Part shown: piece after piece, positions 28,698-40,267 of the stretch
How positions within the stretch are numbered: the stretch's first letter is position 1
Layout: the number at the start of each line of letters is the position of its first letter
Source of the DNA: Ichthyophis bannanicus
Lineage: Eukaryota > Chordata > Amphibia > Gymnophiona > Ichthyophiidae
Direction of reading: 5' to 3'
NCBI GenBank assembly: GCA_033557465.1
Contig: CM066040.1
Coordinates: forward strand, 328,432,297-328,496,296
DNA: 64,000 nt
The notes under the pieces: generated by a model
The model's input: the letters and a program-made list of their open reading frames with translations, nothing else
Told to the model about the DNA's origin: nothing
Databases searched by the model: none
Made by a program: the position numbers and the translations under genes

Positions 28698-29787
28698 CTT
28701 ATTTATTTATTTATTTGTGCTTATTTACCGCTTTTAGTGAATCAAAGTGGTTTACAGAATACTTTAAAGCAAGAACGTTACATAGAACAGAATTACAAAT
28801 AACCATTTAACAGGAGTGTAAAGGGATAAGGTAATAATAACTTAAATCTGAATTTGATTTAAATGAAAACTATGTACAGTGTAATAATTCTATAACTTGT
28901 TGGAATCAAAGAATGGAAATAATCTTGTAAAGTGGGATGCTTGATGCTTTCGTAGGGGATTTTGTTTATGTGGCTGGTTCACCATGGTGATCACTGAACA
29001 GAAATGTTTTAAGAAGTTTGCGGAAGGATTTAAGGTCCTTAGTATCTCTTATGCTTGGTGGTAGCGAGTTCCATAGTGTTGGGGCATAGAGTGAAAAAGC
29101 TCTCTTAGATGTAGATGAATTATTGTTTTTGAAATCGGTGTGTGTTTCAAGCGAATTTCTGTTGCAACTTCTCCTTGGTCTGTTTTCCGGGCTGATTCGG
29201 ATATATTCTTTCAGGCAGGTGGCTGGTTCTGATAGAATGGTTTTAAATATGGTGTGGAGTGCCTTGTATTTTATTCTATTCTCTATTGGAAGTCAGTGTA
29301 ATTGCATTAGAATTGGGCTAATGTGATCTTTGAATGAAGACTGTGAAATTACTCTAGCTGTTGCGTTTTGTGCTAGTTGAATACAACGGATGATTTGTTT
29401 TGGGAGACCCATTAGAATAGCATTACAGAAGTCGAAGAGTGGGAAGATTATTTATTTATTTATTTTTATTTATTTAGACAGTTTTGTATACCGCCTTATC
29501 CTTCAATCAAAGCGGTCACAACACAATTGGGGGATACATTTAACAAGCGGGGATATGAGACACATACACTAATACTTACAGGGAACATGGGCAATGGAGG
29601 GTTAAGTGGTTTGCCCAAGACCACAAGGAGCATCTGTGGGACTAGATACCCCAGTCCTTCCGGCCCAAGGTTGCTGTCCTCTAGTGGGATTTGAACCCCC
29701 GACCTTCCGGCCTGAAGTACCTTGCCTCAACCACTAGGCTACTCCAATTGTCCAAGATTAAGGCTTGGACAATTGTTCTGAAGTCAA
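28698..29787 (-). mobile_element. L2-c: minus-strand L2-clade LINE, 5'-truncated
   Basis: The plus-strand reading starts with the inverted tail TTATTTATTTATTTATTTG and the ACCGC...AAAGTGGTTTAC hairpin region. It continues through a 3' UTR to a minus-strand RT C-terminus. Plus-strand segments such as GGTAGCGAGTTCCATAGTGTTGGGGC encode the conserved LWNSLP-type block, and CATTACAGAAGTCGAAG corresponds to the FDYCN block. SINE-1 interrupts it at 29451-29753. Confidence 0.65.
29451..29753 (-). mobile_element. SINE-1: tRNA-headed CORE-SINE with L2-type tail
   Basis: Read on the minus strand, a Pol III A box (TAGCCTAGTGG) and B box (GGGTTCAAATCCC) head the element. A central core follows, whose plus strand reads GTTAAGTGGTTTGCCCAAGACCAC and resembles the MIR/CORE domain. 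The element ends with GCGGTATACAAAACTG and a (AAATA)n tail like the local L2 LINEs. A 7-bp target duplication AAGATTA flanks it at 29444-29450 and 29754-29760. Mobilisation by L2 is inferred from the shared tail. Confidence 0.8.
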
Positions 29788-31265
29788 TTGTCTATCAAAT
29801 CTCGTGAGGCAAGGTCCATCAGGTTTGCTCTTCTGCATTTCTGGCCCCTGGTTGAGGGTTTGGTAGTTTGCGTATTTTTAAACAATGCCACAGCGGTGGC
29901 TTATGTCAATTGGCAAGGTAGTACAAGGTGCACAGGTATAGCTCTGGAGATGGATCTCCTGTTTGCCTGGCCAGAGAAGAATCTCCTTATCTTGTTGGTC
30001 CAGCACATTGCCGGGGTGGACATTGTGGAAGTAGACTTCCTCAGCTGGCACTTTCCGAATCCTGGAGAGTAGGAGTTGAGTCAGGAGGCATTTCAGTTGA
30101 TTTTGTGCCACTGGGGTTGCCCAGAAATGGATTTTATTGCAACCCCCTGCGATGCCAAAGTTTGCCACTTCTTCATTCGCCACATGGAGATGGGATCTGA
30201 GGGCGTTGATGCCCTGACCCAGGCTTGGCCAAGTCAGCGGCTGCTGTACGTGTTTCCTCCGTGACCTCTGGTGATTCGGCGTGTATAGTGCCACCCAGGC
30301 AGGATTGTTCTGGTGGCACCGGATTGGCCACCAAGAACATGGTTCGGAGATCTGATGTGGCTCCTACAGGCACTTCCTCGTCGGCTGCCTCCATCTCAGG
30401 AGCTGTTGCTGTAGGAACCGATTGTCCTGGAGAGCCCGGCTCCCTTCTCGCTTACGGCATGGCTCTTGAAAGGAGACTGCTAGTGCATAAGTGCTACTCT
30501 CCAGCAGTGTTTTATACTCGGTGCCAGGAGGAGGTCTACCAAGCTAGCATATGTATGGATATGGTGCCTCTTTGAGCGCTGGTGCGGTCTGTGCCAGTTG
30601 GCTCTTGAGACAGCTAATGTGTCTTCCCTGTTGGCCCTTCTGCAGAATGACCTAGAGGAAGGGCCTTTCTCTTAGCTCCCTGAAAGTTCAGGTCACAGTT
30701 CGGGCCTGTTTCCATTGTCCAGTGATGGGCAAGTCTTTGTCCTTGCACCTTGATGTCTCACGTTTTTTCCAGAGAGTTCGGTGCCTGCGTCCTCCCCTTT
30801 GGTCTGTGATCCCTTCCTGAGATCTGTGTCTCCTCAGGGCCCTGAGGGCGGCGGCCCTTGTGTTTTTGAAGCATGCTACCATGAAGGATTTGACGCTCAA
30901 GACTGTCTTCTTGGTCACGATTTGTTCCCCCAGGTGTATTTCCAAGCTGTAGGCTCTGTCTTGCCAGATCCTTATCTGTTCTTTTCTGAAAAGGCTGTTT
31001 CTATTCAGCCTCTGCCTTCCTTCTTGCCTAAGGTGCTTTTTCCTTTTCATGTGAACCAGGTGGTTTGCCTATCCTCCTTCTCAAAGGAGCAGTGTTTGGA
31101 AAAGATTAAAGATTTTTGCTTGGTGGCTGTCTGGAGGGCACTCCTTTAGTAAGTCCAGCCATCTTTTTGTACTGTTTGCTGGCCCACGCAAAGTTGAAAC
31201 GGTTGCCAAGTCTACATTGGGTGCTGTATTAAGGAGGTCATTGCCTCGGCATATCTGCTGTGGAA
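29788..31265 (+). pseudogene. DIRS-1 RNase H, methyltransferase-like region and recombinase remnants
   Basis: RNase H blocks are SIKSREARSIRFALLHF, a FLNNATAVAYVNWQGS segment (Asp of the usual SDN replaced by Asn-Asn) and LVQHIAGVD. Next come MDFIATPCDAKVCHFF and LYVFPP in the methyltransferase-like position near 30100-30260. Recombinase core pieces follow (SLTAWLLKG near 30450, SILPKVLFPFHVNQVV-like near 31020, KEVIASAYLLW near 31240). The His-x-x-Arg and Tyr blocks expected next are absent, and the ICR follows at once. Many stops and frameshifts occur. It continues the RT remnant at 6845-7804. Confidence 0.65.
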
Positions 31266-31689
31266 CCGGTTAATGTCCTTTTCTTGAGTCCTGCTAGACT
31301 AGTCCAGGGCTTGCCTCTGAAACTATATTTGCTCTACTGCTGTGGTACCCTTGGGTCTGCTATGATTTTTATCTTTGGCTCTGCAGGTCCATCTTCTACT
31401 GATAGCCTTCTATTGATGCTTTCCTGTACATAGTTTTTTACTATTGCTTACTCATTATTGCCCACAATTGAGGTTGTATGAGTCTTGCTATGTATCTCCC
31501 ATATGCTTTGGGATGAATACTGAAGGGAACTCCTGGTGGCTGAGGTGAATAGAGGCATAGAAGTGATGTCATTGAAACCTGGGTTTTTCATTGGTTCTTT
31601 GTTTCCACAAATCTTCTGGAAGGGGAACACAACCCACTTGTCTGGACTGGTCTAGCAGGACTCGAGGAAAGGAGATTCACTGAAGTAAA
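31266..31689 (+). repeat. DIRS-1 ICR fragment and right terminal repeat
   Basis: TTTTCTTGAGTCCTGCTAGACTAG near 31280 complements the right terminus CTAGCAGGACTCGAGGAAAGG near 31655. The right ITR core TGTCTGGACTGGTCTAGCAGG complements the left end at 1992. The sequence in between looks non-coding. Confidence 0.65.
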
Positions 31690-32344
31690 ATGTCACCTTC
31701 TTCAGAGTGAATTCCATTTACTATTACCTTTTTGTCACCTCCCACTCATCCAACTCCTAATCCATTCAGAGCCCATACCTTTAGCTTATTTGTACATCTC
31801 TTATGTGGAACTATGTCAAAAGCCTTCTTGAAGTCCTTGTACTCCACTTCTAGAGCTCTCTCTGATCTAGCTGTCTAGTCACCCAGTCAGAAAAATTGAT
31901 CTGAATAGTCTGGAAGAACCATGCTGCCCTGGCTCCTGTAATTAACTAGATGTCAGAAACTGCACTGTCCTCCGGTTTAGCAATGATTGCATTAATTTAC
32001 TTATCATTAAGGTTAGGGTAACCGACCTAAAGTTCCTAGCCTCCATTTTACTTTTGCCTTTGTGAAGAGGAATCACATCCACCCATCTCAAATACTCCCG
32101 AACCATTTTCGATCTTAAGGAAGCATTGAAAATGTTAAACAGTGGGGCCATCAGAGCTTCCCTAAGTATCCGCAATACCCTCTGATGTATGCTGTCCATC
32201 CTTGTTTACTTTTAATTTAGCTAGCTTTTGATGAAAATCATTCAAGTATCTCTCTGCCATTCCTGTTTGTGTCTTGTCTTCTGCAGTTTTACTCCTGGGG
32301 CTTCCTGAGTGAACACTGAATAGAAATATGTTATGAACTTACAC
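31690..32344 (-). pseudogene. CR1-a LINE, second part (RT and linker)
   Basis: It continues the minus-strand CR1 from 1975: the segment CACCTTCTTCAGAGTGAATTCC directly extends ACTGGTAATG at the other side of DIRS-1, as in the intact order at 3530-3560. It covers RT motif A (SKAFDIVP-like, near 31815), the entry region and the region before RT. Heavily decayed; the oldest CR1 in the window by nesting order. Confidence 0.6.
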
Positions 32345-32460
32345 TTCCTTATCATCCTGCTAGACCAGTCCAGATGTATGAGTTATGCTATCTTGCCAGC
32401 AGGTGGAGATAGACTTGAACAGCTTTTAATGATGTCATCACTTGGTATGTCTAGGTGGGT
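32345..32460 (+). mobile_element. DIRS-4: left-end fragment
   Basis: CCTTATCATCCTGCTAGACCAGTCCAGATG resembles the DIRS-1 left terminus at 1985-2015. Only about 115 bases are kept before CR1-f begins. Its continuation may be the unassigned 34846-35239. Confidence 0.45.
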
Positions 32461-34845
32461 GCCCCTGTGAGCAGCAGCGATCATCACACGGTGTGGTTTG
32501 AAATAAAAGCCAAGGTGCAGTCCAATCATAGCAAGCTCAAAGTCCTAAACTTCATAAAACACTGACTTCAGTAGAATGGCCAAGTACCTGAAGGAGGAGT
32601 TGGCAGGGTGGGAGGGGATAAGGGAAGTGGAATTGCAATGGACTAAACTAAAAGTGGCAATAAAAGGGGCAACAGATAAATATGTAAGGAAAGTAAATAA
32701 AAACAAGAGGAGAAGGAAACCTATTTGGTTCTCCAAAGAAGTGACTGCTCAAATAAAGGCAAAAAACACAGCTTTCACAAAGTTCAAAAGCTTGCAAACA
32801 GAGGAGCACAGTAAGGAATACAGGATCAAACTAAAAGAGACAAAAAGAGAAATAAGGAAAGCAAAATCAAAGGCAAAGGAAAAGATGGCTAAAGATGTGA
32901 AATGTGGCAACAAAACTTTCTTCAGGTATATTCGGGAGAGGAGGAAAATCAGAGATGGAATTGCAGGACTCAGAAGGGCTGGGAATGGATTTGTGGAAAG
33001 TGACATTGAAAAAGCAAAATTGCTAAACAAATACTTCTGCTCTGTTTTTACTAAAGAAAATCCTGGAGAAGGACCATCTGTGACTCCTAAATATAAAAAT
33101 GGGAATGAAGTAGATACCACACCATTCACTGAAGATGATGTGTTAGAACAACTTGCAAAATTGGGACTGGATGGGATACATCCCAGGATACTGAAAGAGC
33201 TCAGAGAGCTTCTTGCAGGGCCGTTAAAGGATGTTTTCAACAGATCCTTGGAAGCAGGAGTAGTTCCTCAGGACTGGAGAAGGGCTGATGTGGTACCTCT
33301 TCACAAAAGTAGTGACAGGGAAGAAGTGACAAACTACAGGCCCGTGAGCCTTACCTCGGTTGCAGGAAAAGTAATGGAGGCGCTTCTGAAAGAGCGAATA
33401 GTGGACTTTCTCAAAACCAACAGGTTGCATGATCTGAGGCAACATGGTTTTACCAAAGGACAATCTTGCCAAACAAATCTGATTGAGTTCTTTGACTGGG
33501 TAACCAGAGAACTAGATCAGGGGCATGCGATGGATGTCATGTACCTGGATTTCAGCAAAGCCTTTGATACTGTTCCTCATAGGAGGCTTATCAATAAACT
33601 CAGTAGTCTGGGGATGGGTCCCAAGGTGGTGAACTGGATCAGAAATTGGTTGAATGATAGACAACAGAAGGTGATGGTAAATGGAGCTCACTCGGGTGAA
33701 AGGAGGGTGATTAGCGGGGTGCCCCAGGGTTCAGTCCTTGGCCCGGCACTGTTCAATGTATTTGTGAGTGATATTGCTGAAGGACTCCATGGGAAAAGTC
33801 TGTCTTTTTGCTGAAGACATGAAAATTTGCAACAGAGTGGACTCCCCTGAGGGAGTGGATAACATGAGGAAAGATCTACAAAAGCTGGAAGAATGGTCTA
33901 ATGCTTGGCAGCTAAGATTTAATGCGAAGAAGTGCAGTGTCATGCACTTGGGAAGCAGAAATCCAGGTGAAATGTATGCGATAGGGGGAGAGAGATTGGT
34001 GTGCATGGACCAGGAGAAGAACCTTGGTGTGATGATTTCTGCGGATCTCAAGGTGACAAAACAGTGCAACAAGGCGGTGGCAAAGGCCAGGAGGATGTTG
34101 GATTGCATACAAAGAGGAATTACCAGCAGAAAGGAAGAGGTCACTGGTGAGGTCACTGGTGTATAAGTCACTGGTGAGGCCTCACTTGGAATACTGTGTT
34201 CAGTTTTGGAGACCATATCTTGCAAAGGATATAAAAAGACTGGAAACTGTTCAGAGGAAGGCGACCAAAATGATTTGGAGCCTGCATCAGAAGCCTTATG
34301 AGAAGAGACTTGAAGACCTAAATATGTACACTCTGGAGAAGAGGAGGGACAGTGGAGATATGATTCAGACCTTTAAATACTTAAAGAGAAATAATGAACA
34401 AACAGACCTCTTCCAAAGACGGGGAAGCTGTAAAACTAGAGGGCATAACATGAAGTTGCAAGGGGGTAAATTGAAAGGCAATGTCAGGAAATACTTTTTC
34501 ACTAAAAGGGTGGTAGACGCTTGGAATGCCCTCCCGATGGAAGTGGTGGGGGCAAATACCGCGACAGAATTCAAAATGGCATGGGACAGACACAGTGGAT
34601 CCCTTTTACAGCAACAGGATAAAATCAAAATAAACTTAACTAATTTCTCAACATACAGGGGTGTCCTACACAGAGCAGTGGGTTCACCCCTAAAACAGAC
34701 ATGGAGAGGGTTCATCCCTAAAAGAAAGACATGGGGAGGGGTAGCCTGTACGGAGCGGAAGGTGCACCTACTTTTGCCATCTTACTGGGCAGACTAGATG
34801 GACCATACTGGTCTTTATCTGCCGTCATTTACTATGTTACTATAT
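32461..34845 (+). mobile_element. CR1-f: plus-strand CR1, 5'-truncated in the endonuclease
   Basis: It starts at the last endonuclease block (SSDHHTVWFEIK), carries the whole RT and ends with the family 3' terminus GTCATTTACTATGTTACTAT. The 3' UTR from 34680 matches CR1-b (2065-2335) in the opposite orientation. Confidence 0.75.
32483..34680 (+). pseudogene. CR1-f ORF2: end of endonuclease plus reverse transcriptase
   Basis: The main open stretch 32576-33814 has the linker FKSLQTEEHSKEY, entry block [53 protein letters not shown] and SGVPQGSVLGPALFN. An extra A in the AAAA near 33792-33795 shifts the frame just before the catalytic box, which then reads VCLFAEDMK, with Glu for the first catalytic Asp. 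A direct repeat of AGGTCACTGGTG at 34138-34162 breaks the thumb region. The C-terminus (34147-34620) has SLVRPHLEYCVQFWRPYLAKD and VVDAWNALPMEVV. Confidence 0.75.
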
Positions 34846-35239
34846 CATCTGGTGCAGCACTGAGAAAAGTCACTCTTTTCTGACTTCAGCATATGGAAAG
34901 GTGTGTGGACTGGTGCAGCAGTGCAGATAGGCCTGGCTTTCCTGGCACACACCATGAAGTTGTGTTCACTGTGATTGAGTCCAGTAGGTCTCAACATTGT
35001 TCATATCTGGGGAATATGCCTTTGTCTCCTGTAGCTGACTGCCACCCTATGTCTGGCATTGTTACCCATGGGTTCCGAGTGCTTGATGGGCCTGAAGAGG
35101 AACACAAGACCCAATGGGGCTTCTGAAGGAGTTGGTAAATTGAGCCCAAGCCCCTCTTCTTCTTGTTATCCATATCTGCATGCTTTGACTTTTTTCTGAT
35201 TTTTTTTTTCTGATTTTTCTTTTTTTTCTATTGGTTTCA
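34846..35239. other. Unassigned sequence, possible DIRS-4 interior
   Basis: About 390 bases between the CR1-f 3' end and the DIRS-5 left end. Pyrimidine-rich at its end; no motif recognised. Confidence 0.35.
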
Positions 35240-35600
35240 GTGAGGAGTTTCATTATGGTCCCTCCAGTCCAGTCCATGTGGAGTATCTTCCTCCATCAGC
35301 AGCTGAGGACTGAACATGTCAGAATTCTGATGTCACAGTACAAGAACTCCCCCTTCAGCTCCAGAATCCAGTATTCTCAGTCCTCAGCAACTGAGGGAGC
35401 AACCTTTGCATAGGGGACTCTACTGAAAGGAGGATTTTGCTTAAAAAGAAAGGCCTAAGACACGCTAAAATCAACACACAATAAGCAGGATTGGAGTGAC
35501 CATGAGTACCTTTGAGCTTTTGTTTGGGGGACTGTGATCATCGTCAATTTCAGGTGCTACAAGGGGTTTTTTTTTATTTCAGTCAACTCTGTCTTTTCTT

Positions 35601-35872
35601 ATTTATTTAGCTGCATTTATATCCTGCTTTTCACCGGGTCAAAGTGGTTGGGGGATACATTTAATACGAGGGGATATGAGACACATACACAAATACTTAC
35701 AGGGAACATGGGCAATGGAGAGTTAAGTGGCTTGCCCAAGACCACAAGGAGCACCTGCGGGACTAGAAACCCCAGTCCTTCCGGCACAAGGTTGCTGTCC
35801 TCTAGTGGGATTTGAACCACCGACCTTCCAGCCTGTGGTACCTTGCCCCAACCACTAGGCCACTCCTCCCTC
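35601..35872 (-). mobile_element. SINE-2: second copy of the tRNA-headed CORE-SINE
   Basis: Same structure as SINE-1: tail ATTTATTTAGCTGC, core with GTTAAGTGGCTTGCCCAAGACC, then the inverted B box (GGGATTTGAACCA) and A box (CCACTAGGCCAC). An 8-bp duplication CTTTTCTT flanks it at 35593-35600 and 35873-35880. The B box has one extra change relative to SINE-1. Confidence 0.8.
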
Positions 35873-35899
35873 CTTTTCTTCTCTCTTTTGTCAGTGGGC

Positions 35900-37590
35900 C
35901 AGTCTCTGGGGTATTGTGCATGTGTGCGACTTCCTCAGTGTGTGTCGTGTGTGGGGGAACCTGTGATTTAAATGTGCAGGGGCACTGCCGCATGTGTAGC
36001 ACGCAGGGGAGATCGTAGAGCGAGTTTTGTGCTTCGGGGATATGATCGTAGAGCGATTTTTGCACTTTGGGGATATGAAGGCTCTGCCGGGGATGGCTGA
36101 GTTGAATTTGGCAGGGCCGACTGGTTCCCGCGGTTTTGTCAGGAACCGCAGCCATTTCAGATCAAGCAGCCATTTCATCAGAGAAAGTAAAAGTGGCAAA
36201 AAAGAAGGCAAAACATGTTTTATTCAGGATTCAGCACCACGGACAGCTTTAAACGTGACTGTGGAGCAGGCAGACCGATTTTTTCTCCGGACCTTATTCT
36301 TTCATTACATAAGGCTTACTGTTTAAAAAAGAAACAGGCTTAATGTTCTTCTCAGGCTACTTTACCCTCCCTTATGTCTTCTGAAACCCTGCAGGAGAGC
36401 ACTCTTTATTCTGAGGAACTTCCTAAGAAAAAGCTCTGGGAGGAAGTAGATCTCTGGGGGGGAACAAGGTTCTCTGCACTCCCAGGCCTCAGAGGAATTG
36501 GGAGGGCCCGTCTAACCTCTGAGGGGAACCAGCGGTCCCAGATTTGGAGGAAGGAGAAATACCTCTGGGCGAGGACCCTAATGTTTTCATTCTTCTATAG
36601 AGAAGAGCTGGCAGCTTTGATGAGACACTCCCTGGCTGCTTTGAACATTGTGCCACCTCCAGTGCTGGTGGTTGGAAGACCTACTGATGCAGGGTTTCAA
36701 GAGATGCCAAGTGTATTTCCACGTGCATAGAGTGATTAAAAAATGATTGAAACAGTGTGGGAAGTACCAGAAGCTGGGCTGAAAGGGGGAAGGGTGATGA
36801 TCGCCTATATCCTATTCTACAGGAAGAGAGAGACCTCCTTAAAAAGCCAAAGGTGGATGTTGTGGTTACCACAGTAACGAAAAAGACCACAATTCCCGTA
36901 GAAGGGGATGCAGCGCAGTGCTTAAGGACCTTTAAGACTGTAAGCTGTAATCTCTTCTAAAGCAAGTTTTTGATATCAGTGGCGTGACTTTGCAGGCTTC
37001 TATCTGTGTAGCCTCTGTCACAAGGGCTTCCATTGGCTGGATTCAAGCTTTGGCATCATTTGAGTTGGAAGCCCACACAGTGGCACCAGAAGGGGCCAAG
37101 CTCGAGTCCGCTTAAGCATACTTCACAGATGTCTTTTATGATTTGTTGCAGGCCTTATCCAAAACCATGGCATCCATTATAGCGGCCTGGTGTTTTCTTT
37201 GGTTAAGGAATTGGTCAGCGGATATTTCTTCAAAGATTTGACTCAGTAAGCTCCCCTTCAAGGGTAAGTTACTGTTTGGCAAGGTCCTGGATACGCTGCT
37301 AAAGGATTTGGGCGAGTCAGAGGGGAGGCATTTGCCTGAGGATCTGCCCTAAAGGACCCAGGCAGGGTAACCCTCTACGAGGTTAGCCGAGAGACCTTTG
37401 GAGATTTCAGTCAAATCGATTCACCCCTTTTCAACAAGGTCGTTATGGAACATGAAGTCAGCCCTTTCGAGGCTAGAGGATCTACTAAGGGGGTTTTACT
37501 CCGAATCTCCAGCTCCTGCCGAGAAGTCCCAATGAAACCAGGCTCAGGCGAAACTGATTCTAGTAGGAGGTCTGTTACAATGCTTTTTTT
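35900..37590 (+). pseudogene. DIRS-5 Gag-like remnant
   Basis: The N-terminal Cys pattern CVVCGGTCDL...CRMCST near 35950 matches the C-x2-C ... C-x2-C of DIRS-2 gag. Downstream, FYREELAALMRHSLAALN (near 36600), VHRVIKK-like near 36720, VTKKTTIPVEGDAAQ (near 36880), and LPFKGKLLFGKVLDTLLKDLG-like residues near 37255 keep the gag order. Multiple stops and frame changes. Confidence 0.6.
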
Positions 37591-37599
37591 TCCGCCTGG

Positions 37600-39230
37600 G
37601 CTAATATCACCATGATCAATGGGTTTTACAGATTATTCGAGAGGGGTACGCACTGGAGTTTGCTCGGCCCCTCTCCGAGGTGTTAGTATAGTCACCCTGC
37701 CAGACCCCAGCAAAGGCGGAGGCAGTGCGGGACACCCTACACCGATTGTTGCTCTTGGATGCAGTGGTACCAGTGCCACAAGACGAATGCGGGTAAGGCG
37801 GTACTCCATTTATTTTGTGTCCCAAAGAAGAAAATTTCCTTTTGGCCAAATCTGAATCTCAAACATGTCAGCCGCTCCTTGCAGGTGCCACACTTTTGAA
37901 TGGAAACACAGCTCCATGATTCTGATGGTGCGACAGAGGGAATTCTGGTCAGTACTGGATCTCACTGAGGCATACAGTACCTGCATATTCCAATTTGTCA
38001 GGAGCATCAGAGGTTCCTGCGCTTTGCAGTGCCTATGGGAGATTTGGAGTTCTGATCTTTGCTTTTCAGACTGGCCATGGCTCCATGGACTGTTACAAAG
38101 GTCATGGTGGTGGTGGCAGTGGCCTTGAGAAAAAAAGGAATTCTGGTTCACCTGTACTTGGGAGATTGGCTAGTTCAAGCGAAGATAGCAAAGGAGGCAG
38201 TGTCTGCTACTGAATGAGTGGTCCAGTTTCTTGAAAGCTTGAGGATGGGTGATTAGCCTATCCAAGAGTCAGCTGCAGCCCATCCAGCAGTTGGTGTACT
38301 TGGTAATGAAGTTCGATACCAAGGTAGGGCTCATTTCCCTCCCAGTAAACAGGACCCACATACTTCAGCATCAGGTGTGACAGTTTCTGGGCGCAAATAG
38401 CATGATACTATCTGCAGCTTCTGGGGTCTGTGGTGGCAGCATTGGATTTAGCGCCATGGGCATGGACCCACGTGAGACCCCTCCAGCAGGCACTGCATTC
38501 GCACTGGTCACCACAAGACTATCTCTTGCCTCAGAAGCTAGTTTGCCCCGAAGATATGAGGGTGATTACTGGATTTTGGTGATGACAGATGCCAGCCTCA
38601 AGGGAAGGGGAGTGCATTGTCAGTCCCAATTCACACAGGGACAGTGGTCCCTGGAAGAGAGTTCTTGGTCCATCAATTGTCTGGAGATGCAGGCGGTTTT
38701 TCTGGCTCTTCAGTTTTTCCATCTGCTGATAGAAGGAAGGCGGTGAGAGTGTGCTTTGACAACGCAATCACGGTTGCCTACATCAACTGCTAAGGGGGGC
38801 ATGGGCAGTACAGCTCTGGTGGAGGAGGGTCATCTCTTGCTGCTATGGGCATAGGAATATCTGACTGCCCTATCCACGGCACATGTAGTGGACAAGGAGA
38901 ATGTACAAGTGGACCATCTCAATCGGCACTGCTTGTATCTGGGCGAATGGGAAATTAATAGAGCTGTGTTCCACAACAACACACGCCGCTGGGGTGAACC
39001 AATCATGGATCTGACTGTGACCCTATCCAATGCCAAGGCTCCCAGGTTCTTCAGCGGGCTCAGGGATCATATGTCCGAAGGGCTCAACGCCCTCACGCGG
39101 AAGTGGCCGTCGGAAGGTTTCCTGTACATGTTCCCGCTGTGAGCCCTCATCGGTTATCTGCTATAGCGCATAGAGGCTCACAGTGGCTCAGTGCAGTGAT
39201 TCTTATTGCTCCGGACTGACTCTGCAGGCC
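37600..39230 (+). pseudogene. DIRS-5 reverse transcriptase-RNase H remnant
   Basis: IIREGYALEFARPL near 37630 opens the RT. A GTPFIL...PKEE block lies near 37795, a LTEAYS block near 37960, KVMVVVAVALRKKGIL-like near 38100, and the catalytic box reads YLGDWL near 38155, with Gly for the first catalytic Asp. RNase H shows VMTDASLKGRGVHCQ (38580), SSWSINCLEMQAVFLAL, and VDKENVQVDHLNRH. GEPIMDLTVTLSNAKAPRFFSG and a FLYMFPL segment close the methyltransferase-like region. Many stops. Confidence 0.65.
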
Positions 39231-39268
39231 ATGGTATGTGGACCTAATTCGGCTCCTGACACCAAGCC

Positions 39269-40267
39269 ATGGCAGCTTCCCACTATCAATCTGCTGTCGC
39301 AGGGACCGATACGGATGTCTCGGGTGGATCGATTCTCGCTTACGGCTTGGCTCTTGAGTGGGCGCGGCTGAAGTGCAAAGGATATTCGGCGTCAATCTCC
39401 ATGCTCTTGAAAGCCAGAAAGAATTCTACTACTCTGATGTATGTGCGAGTTTGACAAGTGTTCAAGGACTGGTATTCTACTAAAGGCATCCATCTGTTTT
39501 CTGCCTCCCTATTTAGATATTTTACTGTCCTTATAGGACAGGTTGGAGAAGGGGTTGACCCTCAACTCCTTAAAAGTTCAGGTGGTGGCCCTCTCCTGTT
39601 ATAGGGGGTATGTGCAGGGCTGTTCCATTGTGACCCATCCAGATGTGGTGCGCTTCCTCAGGGCAATGAAGCAGGTCTGTCCACCAGTACGTCTGGTGAT
39701 TCCACCATGGGACCTTAACTGAGTATTGTCTGCCTAGCAGATCTGTCTTTTGAGACATTGTCTGCAGTGCCGTTGAAGAACCTTACCTTGAAGACCTGTC
39801 TCTTTTTTGTGATGATATGCTCTGCTTGCAGAATTTCAGAGCTGCAAGCCTTGTCTTGCAGGGAACCCTTTCTCATAATCAGAGAGAAGGTGGTCCTCAG
39901 GCCGGTGCATTCCAGTTTTCATGTGAATAAATCATTTTTTTCCTAGCTTTTGCAGTTGAGTGAGTCGGTTGAGGATAGTCTGTTACACAACCTAGATTTG
40001 CACGGGCTGCTGTATCAGTATCTTAAGAGGACAGAGTCCTTTTGGAAATCAGATCAATTATTCATGTTTGGGGGTCCTCGGAAAGGAGAGATGGCCTCCA
40101 AGGCTTCGATGGCGCACTGGGTGAAAGAGGCTATTGTCTCCACCTATACCATCAGAGGCAAGCCAGTGCCAGTAGGCTTCCGGGCTCATTCCACGAGGTT
40201 GCAGGCAACATCCTGGGTGGAACATGGTCGGGTGCCGCAGGTAGGTATTTGCAGGGTGGCAACATAG
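39269..40267 (+). pseudogene. DIRS-5 tyrosine recombinase remnant lacking the catalytic Tyr
   Basis: SILAYGLALEWARLKCKGYS, KNSTTLMYVRV, MICSACRISELQALSCREPF (Arg I) and GFRAHSTRLQATSWVEH (His-x-x-Arg) are readable in three frames. After GICRVAT the block with the nucleophilic Tyr is absent and the sequence becomes unrelated, so this copy ends within the catalytic domain. Confidence 0.65.

Larger units (their letters stand above)
1976..31689 (+). mobile_element. DIRS-1: decayed DIRS retrotransposon containing most of the left half of the window
   Basis: A terminal inverted repeat with core CCTGCTAGACCAGTCCAGAC lies at 1992-2011, and its reverse complement is at about 31645-31664. The flanks on both sides are adjoining pieces of one CR1 (CR1-a). 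Own segments are: left end 1976-2064; leader or gag remnants 2336-2545 and about 6556-6844; RT 6845-7804; RNase H to recombinase 29788-31265; ICR and right end about 31266-31689. Everything between is later insertions. DIRS elements replicate through circular DNA and integrate with a tyrosine recombinase; this copy has lost most of gag and the recombinase catalytic C-terminus. Confidence 0.65.

Noticed and set aside
29690..29753. tRNA gene (A and B boxes present, minus strand)
   Set aside because: The boxes belong to a CORE-SINE flanked by target duplications; no cloverleaf or acceptor stem could be drawn.
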